This document shows positions 1-11,900 of a DNA stretch of 64,000 nt, piece by piece (within the stretch, counting starts at the first letter, position 1; every line of letters starts with the position of its first letter). Source of the stretch: Antedon bifida (taxonomy: Eukaryota > Echinodermata > Crinoidea > Comatulida > Antedonidae); contig OY727094.1 of assembly GCA_963402885.1 (NCBI GenBank), positions 27,034,501 to 27,098,500 of the forward strand, in the 5' to 3' direction. The position numbers and the translations under genes were made by a program. Under the pieces are notes generated by a model. That model did not search any database. It saw nothing but the letters and a program-made list of their open reading frames with translations, and was not told where the DNA came from.

Positions 1-1500
1 ATTTATTTTCAATTTACAGTTACAGTATATTTTAATTTAGATTGTTTTATTGGATTTGTTGTATTTTTTATCCTTTTTTACATATAAACAATCATCAATT
101 TACACTTTTCCTATGAACCTCATTATTGCATTTGGTACTTTTCGTAGTACCTCATAATTTGGATTTTGTGAATTTTTTGATAAATGATCAAGCCTTCCAT
201 ATCGAAAACCCAACAAATATTTAATGCTAAATTACAATTTCAGCAATAATAAAATACAACATTTTAAATTAAATTAAACCCAAACTATTTGATTGAAATA
301 AAATATATTAGAAATACAATAGAGAATGTCTTCTGTGTTTATAACTCCACAAAATATTTGCCTAAAGGTCTTTAGTTCACACATTATATTATGTGTAGTT
401 TATATCTACATAATTAGATAACCAATCTGGAGAGATTTTGTGTTTATACCAGCACGTTTTTTTAGTTTGCATTCAATTTGAATATTAATGTTTTGTTTAA
501 AAAGCTCTCCGATTCATTGATTATTCTTTGATAAAAAGCCAAACTTTATCATGCATGTTTAATTTAATGATTACTGATTTGTAGTTGTATTGTGTTCTGA
601 TTGGATAATAATAATAATTTATTGGCACTACACAAATTATCAGTGGATACTACAGTATAAATGGTTTCTGAGTGAATTATATAATTTTTTATATCCCATG
701 ACTTTTGCCTTATTTTAGATTTATATAACTTGTTTTTGTGTGGCTTCAGGCTATAAAATCAGATAGCATAATTAAATTAATAAAGGTTATATAACTTATA
801 AGCCTGTCTTTCTAAGATTATTATTGTTTCTGACCATGTTAACAGATTACGTTTGTTGCAGATGATCCATCATGCGAGACCACCATTTAAATCCAGAATA
901 TACCAATAGTGAAACGAAAGGAGTGATAATAGAATACTGTAGCTTAGCTTAATAAAAGCTTTTTAGACTTTTTTTCTAGTATGTCAAATCAAACTTTTGT
1001 TATTCTAGCGCGTGTATGGTTACAGATAACATGATTTCAAACTTTTGAATAACTCCAAATATTCGGTTTGAGTTTATGTATTGTTGTACCCAAAATCATT
1101 GTGTGCTCTCAAGTCGTTAAAAAAGGCAGTAAAGTTAAATATCAAAACTAGGTCAATCAATATAATAGTAAATTGCACAACAATGACTACTGGTCAAATA
1201 GTTTTTAAACAGTGTTTTGAGAATGCCATTTAAAATTTGTCTCACTCCTAATGAAAGGAAATATGGTTAATTTGGTAATACAGAGGCCCAGGGTGTTTAG
1301 TGGTGGGAGTGTTTTAGAGCTTCCTACAAATATAATCAAAGCATGAACAAGTAAAAAATTACTGATATTGTTGTAAAATACATGTTATTAATATTACTTA
1401 TCTACAATTTATACTGTACAAAGATGTTGTTTTGATTCCATGTGAAATTAAGTATACTGTGCTTTATTGAGATCATTTTAAAACAAAATTAGCTAGGTTC
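1..1500. other. AT-rich non-coding sequence (upstream GLUT intron)
   Basis: No exon or RNA gene is recognisable here. The GLUT exons for the N-terminus and TM1-2 were looked for and not found, so this is read as intron belonging to a gene that starts left of the window. Confidence 0.5.
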
Positions 1501-1504
1501 ACAT

Positions 1505-1975
1505 TCAGAAAAGCTAAATGTAACATATCTAAAATCAACATCACACATATCAGAATCGGAAACTCTAATATTGCTCCCTCATCGGTGGGAATCATGCTGG
1601 ATAGTAATCTCACTATGGAAGCACAAATAACAACTGTATCTAAAGCAGCATGTATCGATCAGGGACCTTGGTCGTATTCGCAGTAATTCGCTGTAAAATA
1701 GCTGAATTGATTGTACACTCATTTGTCACTTCTAAAATTGACATTGGTAATGCCTTGTTGTATGGCATCCAAAATCTCAAATAATTTTTCATAGTTTGTC
1801 CTAGAAGTTTTTAAAAAATAAATATCGCTACACTTATTACAAAATAGACTACAAATCTTAGGTACATACGTCGATAATTTAATAATTTCACTTCAAATAT
1901 TGTTAAATGTATAGTGTGGTACAACGCCCTCGTAGTCCCCTCTTCACACACAATTTGATTTTACAATACAATTGA
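1505..1975 (+). mobile_element. LINE reverse-transcriptase fragment (CR1/Jockey-like), decayed
   Basis: Translated stretches match the thumb region of CR1/Jockey-type reverse transcriptases. One reads SSVGIMLDSNLTMEAQI, then RDLGRIRSN, then ELIVHSFVTSKID followed by NALLYG. These are the usual 'GV.LDS.L.M..H', 'R.I..IR..L' and 'LV.AFV.S.LDYCNSLLYG' blocks, in order. At least two frame changes separate the blocks, so this is a dead 5'-truncated copy. The family is assigned from motif memory only. Confidence 0.6.
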
Positions 1976-2019
1976 AGAAGCAGCATGTTAATTCGGTTAC
2001 CAATCGTAGTTGTCCAAAG

Positions 2020-2283
2020 CTGTAGTTTTCCTAGGGGGTAATTGTCCTAGGGGGGTAATTGTCCTAGGGGGGTAATTGTCCTAGGGGGGTAGTTGTCCTA
2101 GGGGGGTAGTTGTCCTAGGGGGGTAGTTGTCCTAGATGGTAGTTGTCCTAGGGGGTAGTTGTCCTAGGGGGTAGTTGTCCTAGAGGGTAGTTGTCCTACT
2201 GCAGGGGGTAATTGTCCTTGTGGGTAATTGTCCTAGGAGGTAGTTGTCCGGGTGGTAGTTGTCCAGGGGGTAGTTGTCCTAGA
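2020..2283. repeat. G-rich minisatellite, ~17-19-bp unit
   Basis: About fourteen head-to-tail copies of a unit close to GTAGTTGTCCTAGGGGG. The first units carry GTAATT and later ones GTAGTT. Unit length varies through the length of the G run, and the array decays at its right end (GTCCGGGT, GTCCAGGGG). It begins about 100 bp left of the hammerhead ribozyme. Confidence 0.9.
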
Positions 2284-2361
2284 CCCTTTACATTGTACTG
2301 TATTTTCATTCAATTTAATGTATTGCAGATTTCACAATACAAACAATAACACAAAATATAT

Positions 2362-2440
2362 TTCATTTCGAAACCTGAGCTGCACTGACGAGATCTAATT
2401 AGATCGAAACAGTACTGTCTGCAGATTGGATATATGTACA
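2362..2440 (+). ncRNA. Hammerhead ribozyme, complete, type I topology
   Basis: A self-cleaving RNA motif with every canonical part. Stem I is CTGCA (2380-2384) with TGCAG (2420-2424), five pairs. The core CTGACGA is at 2385-2391. Stem II is GATCT (2392-2396) with AGATC (2401-2405), capped by AATT. The core GAA is at 2406-2408. Stem III is ACA (2409-2411) with TGT (2416-2418), capped by GTAC. The cleavage triplet GTC ends at 2419. The 10.1-11.1 G-C pair and the A15.1-U16.1 pair are both present. The chain ends open at stem I, which defines type I. In animals such motifs occur in Penelope-like elements and in small non-coding retrozymes that yield circular RNAs. Which host element this copy belongs to is not resolved. 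Confidence 0.88.
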
Positions 2441-2504
2441 GATATATATTTTGTTTTAATAATTGTTAGATTAAAATACTTTTCATAATTCTGTTTTTGT
2501 TTCC

Positions 2505-2768
2505 TTTCCTAGACTATGGGAGCAAATACCAAATGACATAAAAGATTCACAAACAATTTCAATATTTAAGGCTGCTCTAACAAAACACTATATTTCATGT
2601 TATGTATAATTTATTTGTATTTTTCTTGTATATGGTTTTATCTTTAACTGATTGTATTGTATGGAGTGAGTGCAGAATCTGTTTGGGCTTTAGCCTATTC
2701 TCATTCCTGGTTATTTTTACATTGATGACCGAATAAATATTATTATTATTATTATTATTATTAAAAAG
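2505..2768 (+). mobile_element. LINE 3' end with (ATT)n tail
   Basis: The piece begins in the C-terminus of a LINE ORF2 (RLWEQIPNDIKDSQTISIFK, then AALTKHYISCYV and a stop). It continues through a 3' UTR with GAGTGCAGAATCTGTTTGGG and ends in GACCGAATAAATATT followed by ATT repeats. The same 3' UTR occurs at 45,105-45,200, so these are two insertions of one family. The copy is 5'-truncated. Confidence 0.8.
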
Positions 2769-2863
2769 TTAATTACTGAAGCCCACTAGTGATTGTAATT
2801 TGAGAGCTGTTATTGAGTGATGGCTGCCAGATATTTAATGATATATTAATTATGTTTTTACAG

Positions 2864-2988
2864 GAAACGCGGTTTACTGTTGAATAATGTTTTGGCACTG
2901 ATTGGAGCCCTTTTCATGGGGTTCAGCAAACAAGCAAACTCATGTGAAATGCTTATCATTGGACGGTTCGTGATCGGAATTAATTGTG
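2864..2988 (+). CDS. GLUT exon (TM3 region), first in window
   Basis: Acceptor TTTTTACAG and donor GTATGT flank a 125-bp exon read in phase 1. It gives [20 protein letters not shown] and, at its end, [15 protein letters not shown], the GLUT TM3-TM4 start. It lacks the preceding conserved R-x-G-R loop, which belongs to an exon upstream of the window. Confidence 0.93.
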
Positions 2989-5900
2989 GTATGTTTTTCA
3001 TTCATTGAGTAAACTGTGTTAAAACAAGGTTAAAGAAACAATACCCAACAAATATTGTATTAATATTGGTTGAGTGGACACTTTCATTCACAAATCATTC
3101 ACAAACACTGAAAAGTGCACTGTCATGTCTAGTAAAAAACTATTGATAAACACACTATTCAGATTTTCATTTTTAGGAGATGATAGTGCATGTTTGACTT
3201 GTACTACTATTATACCCTTTTCACATCACCAAACAAATCTCTGAAGTTTACATATACCAGCTCGTCAGTACCTCGTTGGTTTTTTTAAAATTTCATACAC
3301 ATCCAACAGCGAACAGGATGGATAAACTATTTTATAATTTATCGTGCTTATAAACTAGGTCTCATTTGAGGCTTAGGGAGTGGAGTTACAACCTTGCCAC
3401 TATGTCAGGATTGAACCCCAGACCTTGGGATTGGAAGGCACTCACGTTAACCACCAAGCTACAGCTCCACTACAATGGTGTGTGGAAAGTCCAGAGATTG
3501 ATAAAAATGGAATAAAACCATTGATCCTTGAACACATAAATACATTAACACAAAAGTTTATCTCAAAATAAATCAAAATGTTGAATGTTAGAACCAATAA
3601 TTATTACCATATAAATCATGTGATGGGTATTACTAACCAATCAAATGGCAAGAATACACCCTGGTGTGTTACAAAACAAAATACCATTATAATAAATAAT
3701 TAATAATAACATTTATAACAAAATAATAGAGTTCTTTTAAATTACTGTAAGAAATGCACAAATTATTTATTATCTTTTGATGAACTGAAAAGTAAGTGGA
3801 TGTGAGCACGTTATGTCAACTGAATTTAACTTGCCATAATTGTAGTATTATCCATGAGTGTATGTTTCAAATGCAAATTCATGCATGTAGAGCTAGACGA
3901 ATACAGTAGAATCTCTTCTTTGGGACACCCTCTATTCAGGGGTCACTTTCCCACGAAACAAGTGGATATATTATATAAGGGGCCAAATGGTTGATTACAG
4001 TACCTAGGCAATGTGTATGGCAGTATGGCTTTCCTTTACACTTTCTATAAAAATAGAAACTGTATTCTTAGCTTTTTTTAGACACAACAGAGCTATGCTT
4101 TTCATAGTTTTCATGATTATCAATGCATGACTATTAAGGTCTTTGCCTTTTTTGCATATAAAATGAAAACTAATTATTTTGCTGTTACTGCTTCTTAAAT
4201 TTTATAATATGTATTATATTTTATTATTGTACTTGGACCAGTGGCCTACATACTATTGAATAAATAATGAATGAATGAAGGTCAAGTCATTTTATTACAC
4301 ACTATTTATTTGGAGTAAATTTGCTTATCTAATAATGTTATCAATATCAGATATCTTGCTTTGTCTTTGTTGTTCATTCAAGTCATTTAATAACGTTCTG
4401 TATTAAAAGCAAAATGAAATCATGATCAAAATGCATTCCATTACTTTTACTAGATTTGTCTAATCAATTGCACAGGAATTTTTGACAGTGTAGCATAGCT
4501 ACAGTAATGCAACCCAATACCACCTTATTGTTATCAAAAATGGTATAGCAAAAAACTCAATACAGAACTATGTTACTCCATATTCAGTTATATGACTAAT
4601 CAAAATGTTTAATGATAATGTTCCCTAGAAGAATAACAACAAAATGCATTATTCATGGGAAAGATAAAATTTGTAGAGAGTGTCATAACGTATTCTTTAA
4701 CGGTATGGTTCGGTAGCGCTACCGAAAATGAAAAGCGTATCAAACCTAAAACCTGTAGTCAAGACCGCATCGTGTATAATTGGATCTGCACAATTGCCTT
4801 TGGAGAACATTTTTTCGGATCGTCTTCTGAAAAAGGCAGTGGCTATCAAAGATGATCAATTTCATCCGGCCTCTAGTATGTTCATGTTGATGCGCAGCGG
4901 TCGGCGATTTCGTTCTATTAAGGCCAATAAGGCACGATTTACAAATAGTTTCTTTCCAGGAGCTATTATAGAGCCTTAAACATCATGTAGACACTTTTTG
5001 TAATGTTTTTGTTTTGAGTTTGTGTTGTGTCCGTTGGATATTGTGCTCCGCCAACAGAGCAAACAGAATTTCTATATTTTTTCTTAAAACAAATGACAAT
5101 AAATGATACTTGTTTTATTATTAAATTATTTTACAGGTATTAATACAGGTATTGTTCCTATGTTCCTGTCAGAAATTTCACCTTTTGATTTAAGAGGCGG
5201 GGTTGGTGTTTTCAACCAGCTAGGAGTAACATTTGGGATACTGATCTCGCAGATCTTTGGTCTCAAGGACCTGCTTGGTAAGCATGAAAAACTGAAGGTT
5301 ATTATATCAATATGATGGAAAACTTTTTTTTTTCTGGACTATTTGACTGTAGTTCACTAGTTCAAATGCTAGTAGCCCACTTAAGCCTGTTTAGTGTTTT
5401 CCAGTTGACGTTGAGTTGCGGCTAGCTGCGTTGAATTGACTGGATTCAACAATTTTACAGGAAAGGGGGTAAAACCGACTGGAAAACAGGATTTAAGTGC
5501 CTGATGACATAAAAAGAATAGCTATGTAATTTTGTAGTCTATTTAACAATAACAATACTTGTTACTATAGTCTACTGGACAACACCAGGTAAGTAATGTA
5601 CTGATGACGAATACATTATTAAAATACTAGTGTACATTCACTAAACTATTGACAGTGTCATTCAATTATTTTAATATGATTTTTTTTTATAACACATGTA
5701 GTGGATTCTAGTCATTTGATTCATTGAACGATGAAAATTGGTTCTATTTAACATTTCAACTTTCACATCATGAAATTATTTGTTACATTGCACTGGTAAA
5801 CATTCATTATTTGTATACCATTAACGGCAGCATCTTCCATTCTGTGAACTGGAACAAGTACGGTATAAATGTAGGTTAACTGTGAATAAAATTTTACTGT

Positions 5901-8900
5901 GTAAACCATCATGTGTGGTCTTCAAACGTGTCAACTTTAATTAAGCTATAATATTGAACTCTTAATAATTATTTGTCCCTCAACAAAGTCAATATTTGTA
6001 TATTACAATCAAGTGTAAACTGCAATGCATGTTAATATTTTAACAAAAACAGTCAGGGGCTAACAGCTATATAGTGCACTAGTTAACATAAAAAAAAACA
6101 AAAAAAAATCATATTAAAATAATTGAATGACACTGTCAATAGTTTAGTGAATGTACACTAGTATTTTAATAATGTATTCGTCATCAGTTATTATTTTTAA
6201 GCAAGTAGGTGGTCTACCATCTGTACTAATCAAATAAAGGGATTGATTTTAATCAATTTAATATTAAATCCTGACATTTTAATGATTTTGCCCATTGAAA
6301 AATATAAATAAATAAAAAAATATTTAACGAGAACCAATCATGTCGATTAATTAATCAATTATAGATTAAATCCAGATGTTGTAATGATTTTGCCATTGAA
6401 AAATAAAAATATAAATAAATAAAAAAATATTGAACGAGAACCAATCATGATTAATTAATCAATTATACATTAAATCCAGATGTTGTAATGATTTTGCCAT
6501 TGAAAAATAAAAATATAAGTAAATAAAAAAATATGTAACGAGAACCAATCATGATTAATTAATCAATTATACATTAAATCAGATGTTGTAATGATTTTGC
6601 CATTGAAAAATATTATTTACCAATAACCAGTTATAATTAATTATTTGATTAAAAAATAAATAAAAAATATTGTTTAAATAACAGAACTGCATGACTATTT
6701 ATAGATTTTTCATCTCTTGATTGCTGGTAATCTAAATCCTATTAACCAATTTACAGGAAAAATAACCATCAATATTTAACATTTTGCTTTAATTTCGTTA
6801 TTACCTCCGCCAGGTTATGTGGTCGATCTCGTGTGTTTGTGTGTGTGTGTTTGTTTCTTTCTATATTTGTGAGTTAGCAGGATTACTCAAAAAGTTATTG
6901 CCCGATTTTCATAAGATTTTTAAGGATGGTTTTATAGCTGTATATGAACACGTCATAAATGTTCATATGCCTAAATGGAGGTTTGCGCTATCTGAGTGCC
7001 CTTCTAGTTATAAAATGAAGTACCGTATATTTCGGTGTATAAGTCGCACTTTTGACACGCAAATTTGACCTCTAAATTAAGGGTGCGTCTTATACACCGA
7101 ACATAAATGCCTCACCACACAGATTGTACATATAGGCCCTATCGTCACCTCGTTGGCTAGGCTAGGCCTGAGTAGTACTAACGTAACGGCAACCTGCTTC
7201 TGCCTAGTTTTCAATGCATTTTAGCGTGATGTTATACTAAATATGAAAAGATTTGTTCATTATGGAGCTGTTTTAGGCGCTCCGTTAAAATGTCATTTGT
7301 AAACGTTTACGATTGGATTGGAATAGTATTTATTTATAGTTTTACGCACGATCGCCGACCGCCGTACCCCCAGCGCAAGCCCTTCTCGGCGGCCACATGG
7401 TGTACGGTATTCGACTGGTATATTCTCCAGTTGATTATAGCATGGACCTAGCGTACACACTTCTCGGATACATAGATACTAATTGAATACGATTGTCCGT
7501 GAAAACGTGCGCCCTCTCGAAATGATCGAGCGAGGCTAGCCCACACACGTGCGTGTTACACACACGGTCATGCACTCGATGTTGCGGGTGCGAAACTCGT
7601 GAATAACAAGTTAGAAAGAACTTGTTGAGACTTGGTGCGGCCGAGCCTAGGTAAGAAAAAACCTAACTAAAGGACGCCGTTGTAGATATAACAAAATATA
7701 TTATTACAATAATATTGATTACAATTTAAAAAAACATTGTTTTGATGAAATATAAAGTGCGTCTTATACATCGACGATATAAAAAATACCGATATTTTAC
7801 TCTCAGTTAGGGGGTGCGTCTTATACACAGGTGCGACTTATACACCGAAATATACGGTATATCATTTCAGGTTTTGTTTAAACATTACCGAATGCAAGGG
7901 TCATTATAAGTTAACTAGTGCACTAAATAACTGTTAGCCCCTGACTGTTTTTTTAAAATATTAACATGCTTTGCAGTTTACACTTGATTGTAATACACAA
8001 ATATTGACTTTGTTGAGGGACAAATTATTATTAAGAGTTCAATAGTATAGCTTAATTAAAGTTGATATGTTTGAAGACCCACACATTTGATTCACAGTTA
8101 ACCTACATTTATACAGTATTTGTTCCAGTTCACAGAATGGAAGAATATGCTGCTGTAAATGATATACAAATAATGAATGTTTATCAGTGCAATGGAACAA
8201 ATAATTTCATGATGTGAAAGTTGAAAGGTTAAATAGAACCAATTTTTATCTTCCACTGAATCAAATGACTAGAATCCGCTAGATGAGTTATAAAAAAATC
8301 ATATTAAAATAGTTGAATGACACTGTCAATAGTTTAGTGAATGTACACTAGTATTTTAATAATGTATTCGTCATCAGTTATTATTTTTAAGCAAGTAGGT
8401 TGTCTACCATCTGTCCTAATTAAATAAAGGGATTGATTTTAATCAATTTAATATTAAATCCTGACATTTTAATGATTTTGCCTTTTTAAAAAAAAATATA
8501 AATAAATAAAAAAATATTTAACGAGAACCAATCATGATTAATTAATCAATTATACATTAAATCCAGATGTTGTAATGATTTTGCGATTGAAAAATATTAT
8601 TTACCAATAACCAGTGATAATTAATTATTTGATTAAACAATAAATAAAAAATATTGTTTACAGAACAGAACTGATACTACTGATGCATGACTATAGATTT
8701 TTAAAGATAGTTTTATATCTGTATATGAACACGTCATAAATGTTCATATGCCCAGATGGAGGTTTGGGCTATCTGAGTGCCCTTCTAGTTATAAAATGAA
8801 GTATATAATTTCAGGTTTTGTTTAAACATTACCGAATGCAAGGGTTCGAGGCCCATTCGCCCCATGGTTCTGTTGGTACTGTAGAACCAGTCTTCTCAGA

Positions 8901-11900
8901 TAAGGGCTATAAACCGTAGGTCCACTCAAAATGCTTGTGTGCACTTCTACCTAGTACATCTATCGAGACAAATAGGGACTTATCCCTGTGTACTAGTTCA
9001 CACATCAACTGTCTTGGACAGACGAATGAGCTCTAGAATTGGCAGCACTGACATGACGTCACCCTTGGGGAGAAGCATGTAGTTGAAAAGTGTAACATCT
9101 AAAGTACACAGCGCCATGAGCAATGATCGTTGGAATGGCGCTATATAAATTGAAAATATTAGATTAATATGAATCAGCGGATTCATAAATAAGTTCATTA
9201 TTAAGAATGTTTTGTATTTGTTGAATGAGCAGAATGTTTTTAACTCAATGAATAAAATCTGATCTGTTCAGATTAAAATTGCAGTCAACCGTTCAACTCA
9301 TGGAAATATTCTCATCATTATTCTTTACCTAAATCTTGTTCTTTAATTTCCGAAAGTCAATTTACTAATTATGTCTGAAGATTCAGTTAAAATTAAACAA
9401 TTATTTATGTTTAATGATTCAATTGTCAAAAATATTTATGTTTAAATGAGAACAATTTATTTGTTAAAATAATACTGATCATAACTGGGTCCTCTGAGAG
9501 ACCAATCTTTGACTGAAGAAGTTACCCAGTAACTATAAATAAATAAATGAATAAGAAATAAGAAATTACAAGAAATTATAACATAAAGAGTTCAATATTA
9601 TTATTATAGCTTAATTAAAGTTGATACGTTTGAAGACCACAAATTTGATTCACAGTTAACCTACATTATACAGTATTTGTTCCAGTTCACAGAATGGAAG
9701 ATGCTGCCTCTAAATGGTATACAAATAATGAATGTTTATCGGTGCAATGGAACAAATAATTTCATGATGTGAAACTTGAAAGGTTTAAATAGAACCAATT
9801 TTCCTCTTTCATGTACCAGTAGGTTAATATTAATGTCTTCGTCATCAGTTATTTTTATGCAAGTAGGTTGTCTACCATCTGTCCTACAGTAATTAAATAA
9901 AGGGATTAATTTTAATCAATTTAATATTAAATCCTGACATTTTAATGATTTTGCCCATTGAAAAATAAAAATATAAATAAATAAAAAATTATTTAACGAG
10001 AACCAATCATGATTAATTAATCAATTATATGTTAAATCCAGATGTTGTAATGATTTTGCCATTGAAAAATAAAAATATAAATAAATAAAAAAATATGTAA
10101 CGAGAACCAATCATGATTAATTAATCAATTATACATTTAAATCCAGATGTTGTAATGATTTTTCCATTGAAAATATTATTTACCAATAACCAGTGATAAT
10201 TAATTATTTGATTAAACAATAAATAAAAAATATTGTTTACAGAACAGAACTCATACTACTGATGCATAACTATTTATAGATTTTTCATCTCTTGATTGTT
10301 GGTAATCTAAATCCTATTAACCAATTACAGGAAAAATAGCCATCAATATTTAACATTTTGCTTTAATTTCGTTATTACCTCCACCAGAGTGGCGAGATGT
10401 TATGTGGTCGATCTCGTGTGTTTGTTTCTTTCTATATATTTGTGAGTTAGCAGGATTACTCAAAAAGTTAATTTCCCGATTTTCATAAGATTTTTAAGGA
10501 TGGTTTTATAGCTGTATATGAACATGTCATAAATGTTCATATGCCTAGATGGAGGTTTGCGCTATCTGAGTGCCCTTCTAGTTATAAAATGAAGTATATA
10601 ATTTCAGGTTTTGTTTAAACATTACCGAATGCAAGGGTTCGAGGCCCATTCGCCCCATGGTTCTGTTGGTACTGTAGAACCAGTCTTCTCAGATAAGGGC
10701 TATAAATCGTAGGTCCACTCAAAATGCTTGTGTGGACTTTAAAAGAACCTAGTACATCTTTCGAGACAAATAGGGACTTATCCCTGTGTACTAGTTCACA
10801 CATCAACTGTCTTGGACAGACGAATGAGCTCTAGAATTGGCAGCACTGACATGACGTCACCCTTGGGGAGAAGCATGTAGTTGAAAAGTGTAACATCTAA
10901 AGTACACAGCGCCATGAGCAATGATCGTTGGAATGGCGCTATATAAATTGAAAATATTATATTAATATGAATCAGCGGATTCATAAATAAGTTCATTATT
11001 AAGAATGTTTTGTATTTGTTGAATGAGCAGAATGTTTTTAACTCAATGAATAAAATCTGATCTGTTCAGATTAAAATTGCAGTCAACCGTTCAACTCATG
11101 GAAATATTCTCATCATTATTCTTTACCTAAATCATGTTCTTTAATTTCCGAAAGTCAATTTACTAATTATGTCTGAAGATTCAGTTAAAATTAAACAATT
11201 ATTTATGTTTAATGATTCAATTGTCAAAAATATTTATGTTTAAATGAGAACAATTTATTTGTTAAAATAATACTGATCATAACTGGGTCCTCTGAGAGAC
11301 CAATCTTTGACTGAAGAAGTTACCCAGTAACTATAAATAAATAAATGAATAAGAAATAAGAAATTACAAGAAATTATAACATAAAGAGTTCAATATTATT
11401 ATTATAGCTTAATTAAAGTTGATACATTTGAAGACCACAAATTTGATTCACAGTTAACCTACATTATACAGTACTAGTTCCAGTTCACAGAATGGAAGAT
11501 GCTGCCTCTAAATGGTATACAAATAATGAATGTTTATCGGTGCAATGGAACAAATAATTTCATGATGTGAAACTTGAAAGGTTTAAATAGAACCAATTTT
11601 CCTCTTTCATGTACAGTAGGTTAATATTAATGTCTTCGTCATCAGTTATTTTTATGCAAGTAGGTTGTCTACCATCTGTCCTACAGTAATTAAATAAAGG
11701 GATTAATTTTAATCAATTTAATATTAAATCCTGACATTTTAATGATTTTGCCCATTGAAAAATAAAAATATAAATAAATAAAAAATTATTTAACGAGAAC
11801 CAATCATGATTAATTAATCAATTATATGTTAAATCCAGATGTTGTAATGATTTTGCCATTGAAAAATAAAAATATAAATAAATAAAAAAATATGTAACGA

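Larger units (their letters stand above)
5591..8375. repeat. Complex inverted repeat / foldback region
   Basis: The stretch 5,595-6,082 reappears in reverse orientation at about 7,907-8,375. Markers include the CAATATTTGT..GTCAGGGGCTAACAG end and the TGAATGACACTGTCAATAG end. A third copy of the outer ~85 bp lies at 6,105-6,187, so 5,595-5,690 and 6,105-6,187 also face each other. This suggests a foldback-type or long-TIR element that was later rearranged. It has no coding potential. Confidence 0.7.
9580..11378. repeat. 1.8-kb tandem repeat unit, second copy
   Basis: Starts at AACATAAAGAGTTCAATATT and is repeated from 11,379 with a ~1,799-bp offset and few differences. Each unit contains the ~110-bp AT-rich repeat, the ACCTCC element, the SINE and ~700 bp of unique-looking spacer. 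The near identity points to recent unequal exchange. Confidence 0.9.

Noticed and set aside
1-2863. Search for the missing GLUT TM1-TM2 exons
   Set aside because: No stretch with the expected GFxFGYNxG or RxGR motifs and splice sites was found. They are assumed to lie outside the window.
3380-3571. Small + strand open frame
   Set aside because: It runs through a - strand tRNA-derived SINE and into intron. No coding signature.
8840-8870. Possible tRNA gene at GGGTTCGAGGCC
   Set aside because: Only a B-box-like string. No acceptor stem or A-box can be drawn. It fits the SINE better.
8998-11000. Two identical 66-codon - strand open frames
   Set aside because: They are the antisense of a SINE and its flank, copied by the 1.8-kb tandem duplication. 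Identity reflects duplication, not coding constraint.
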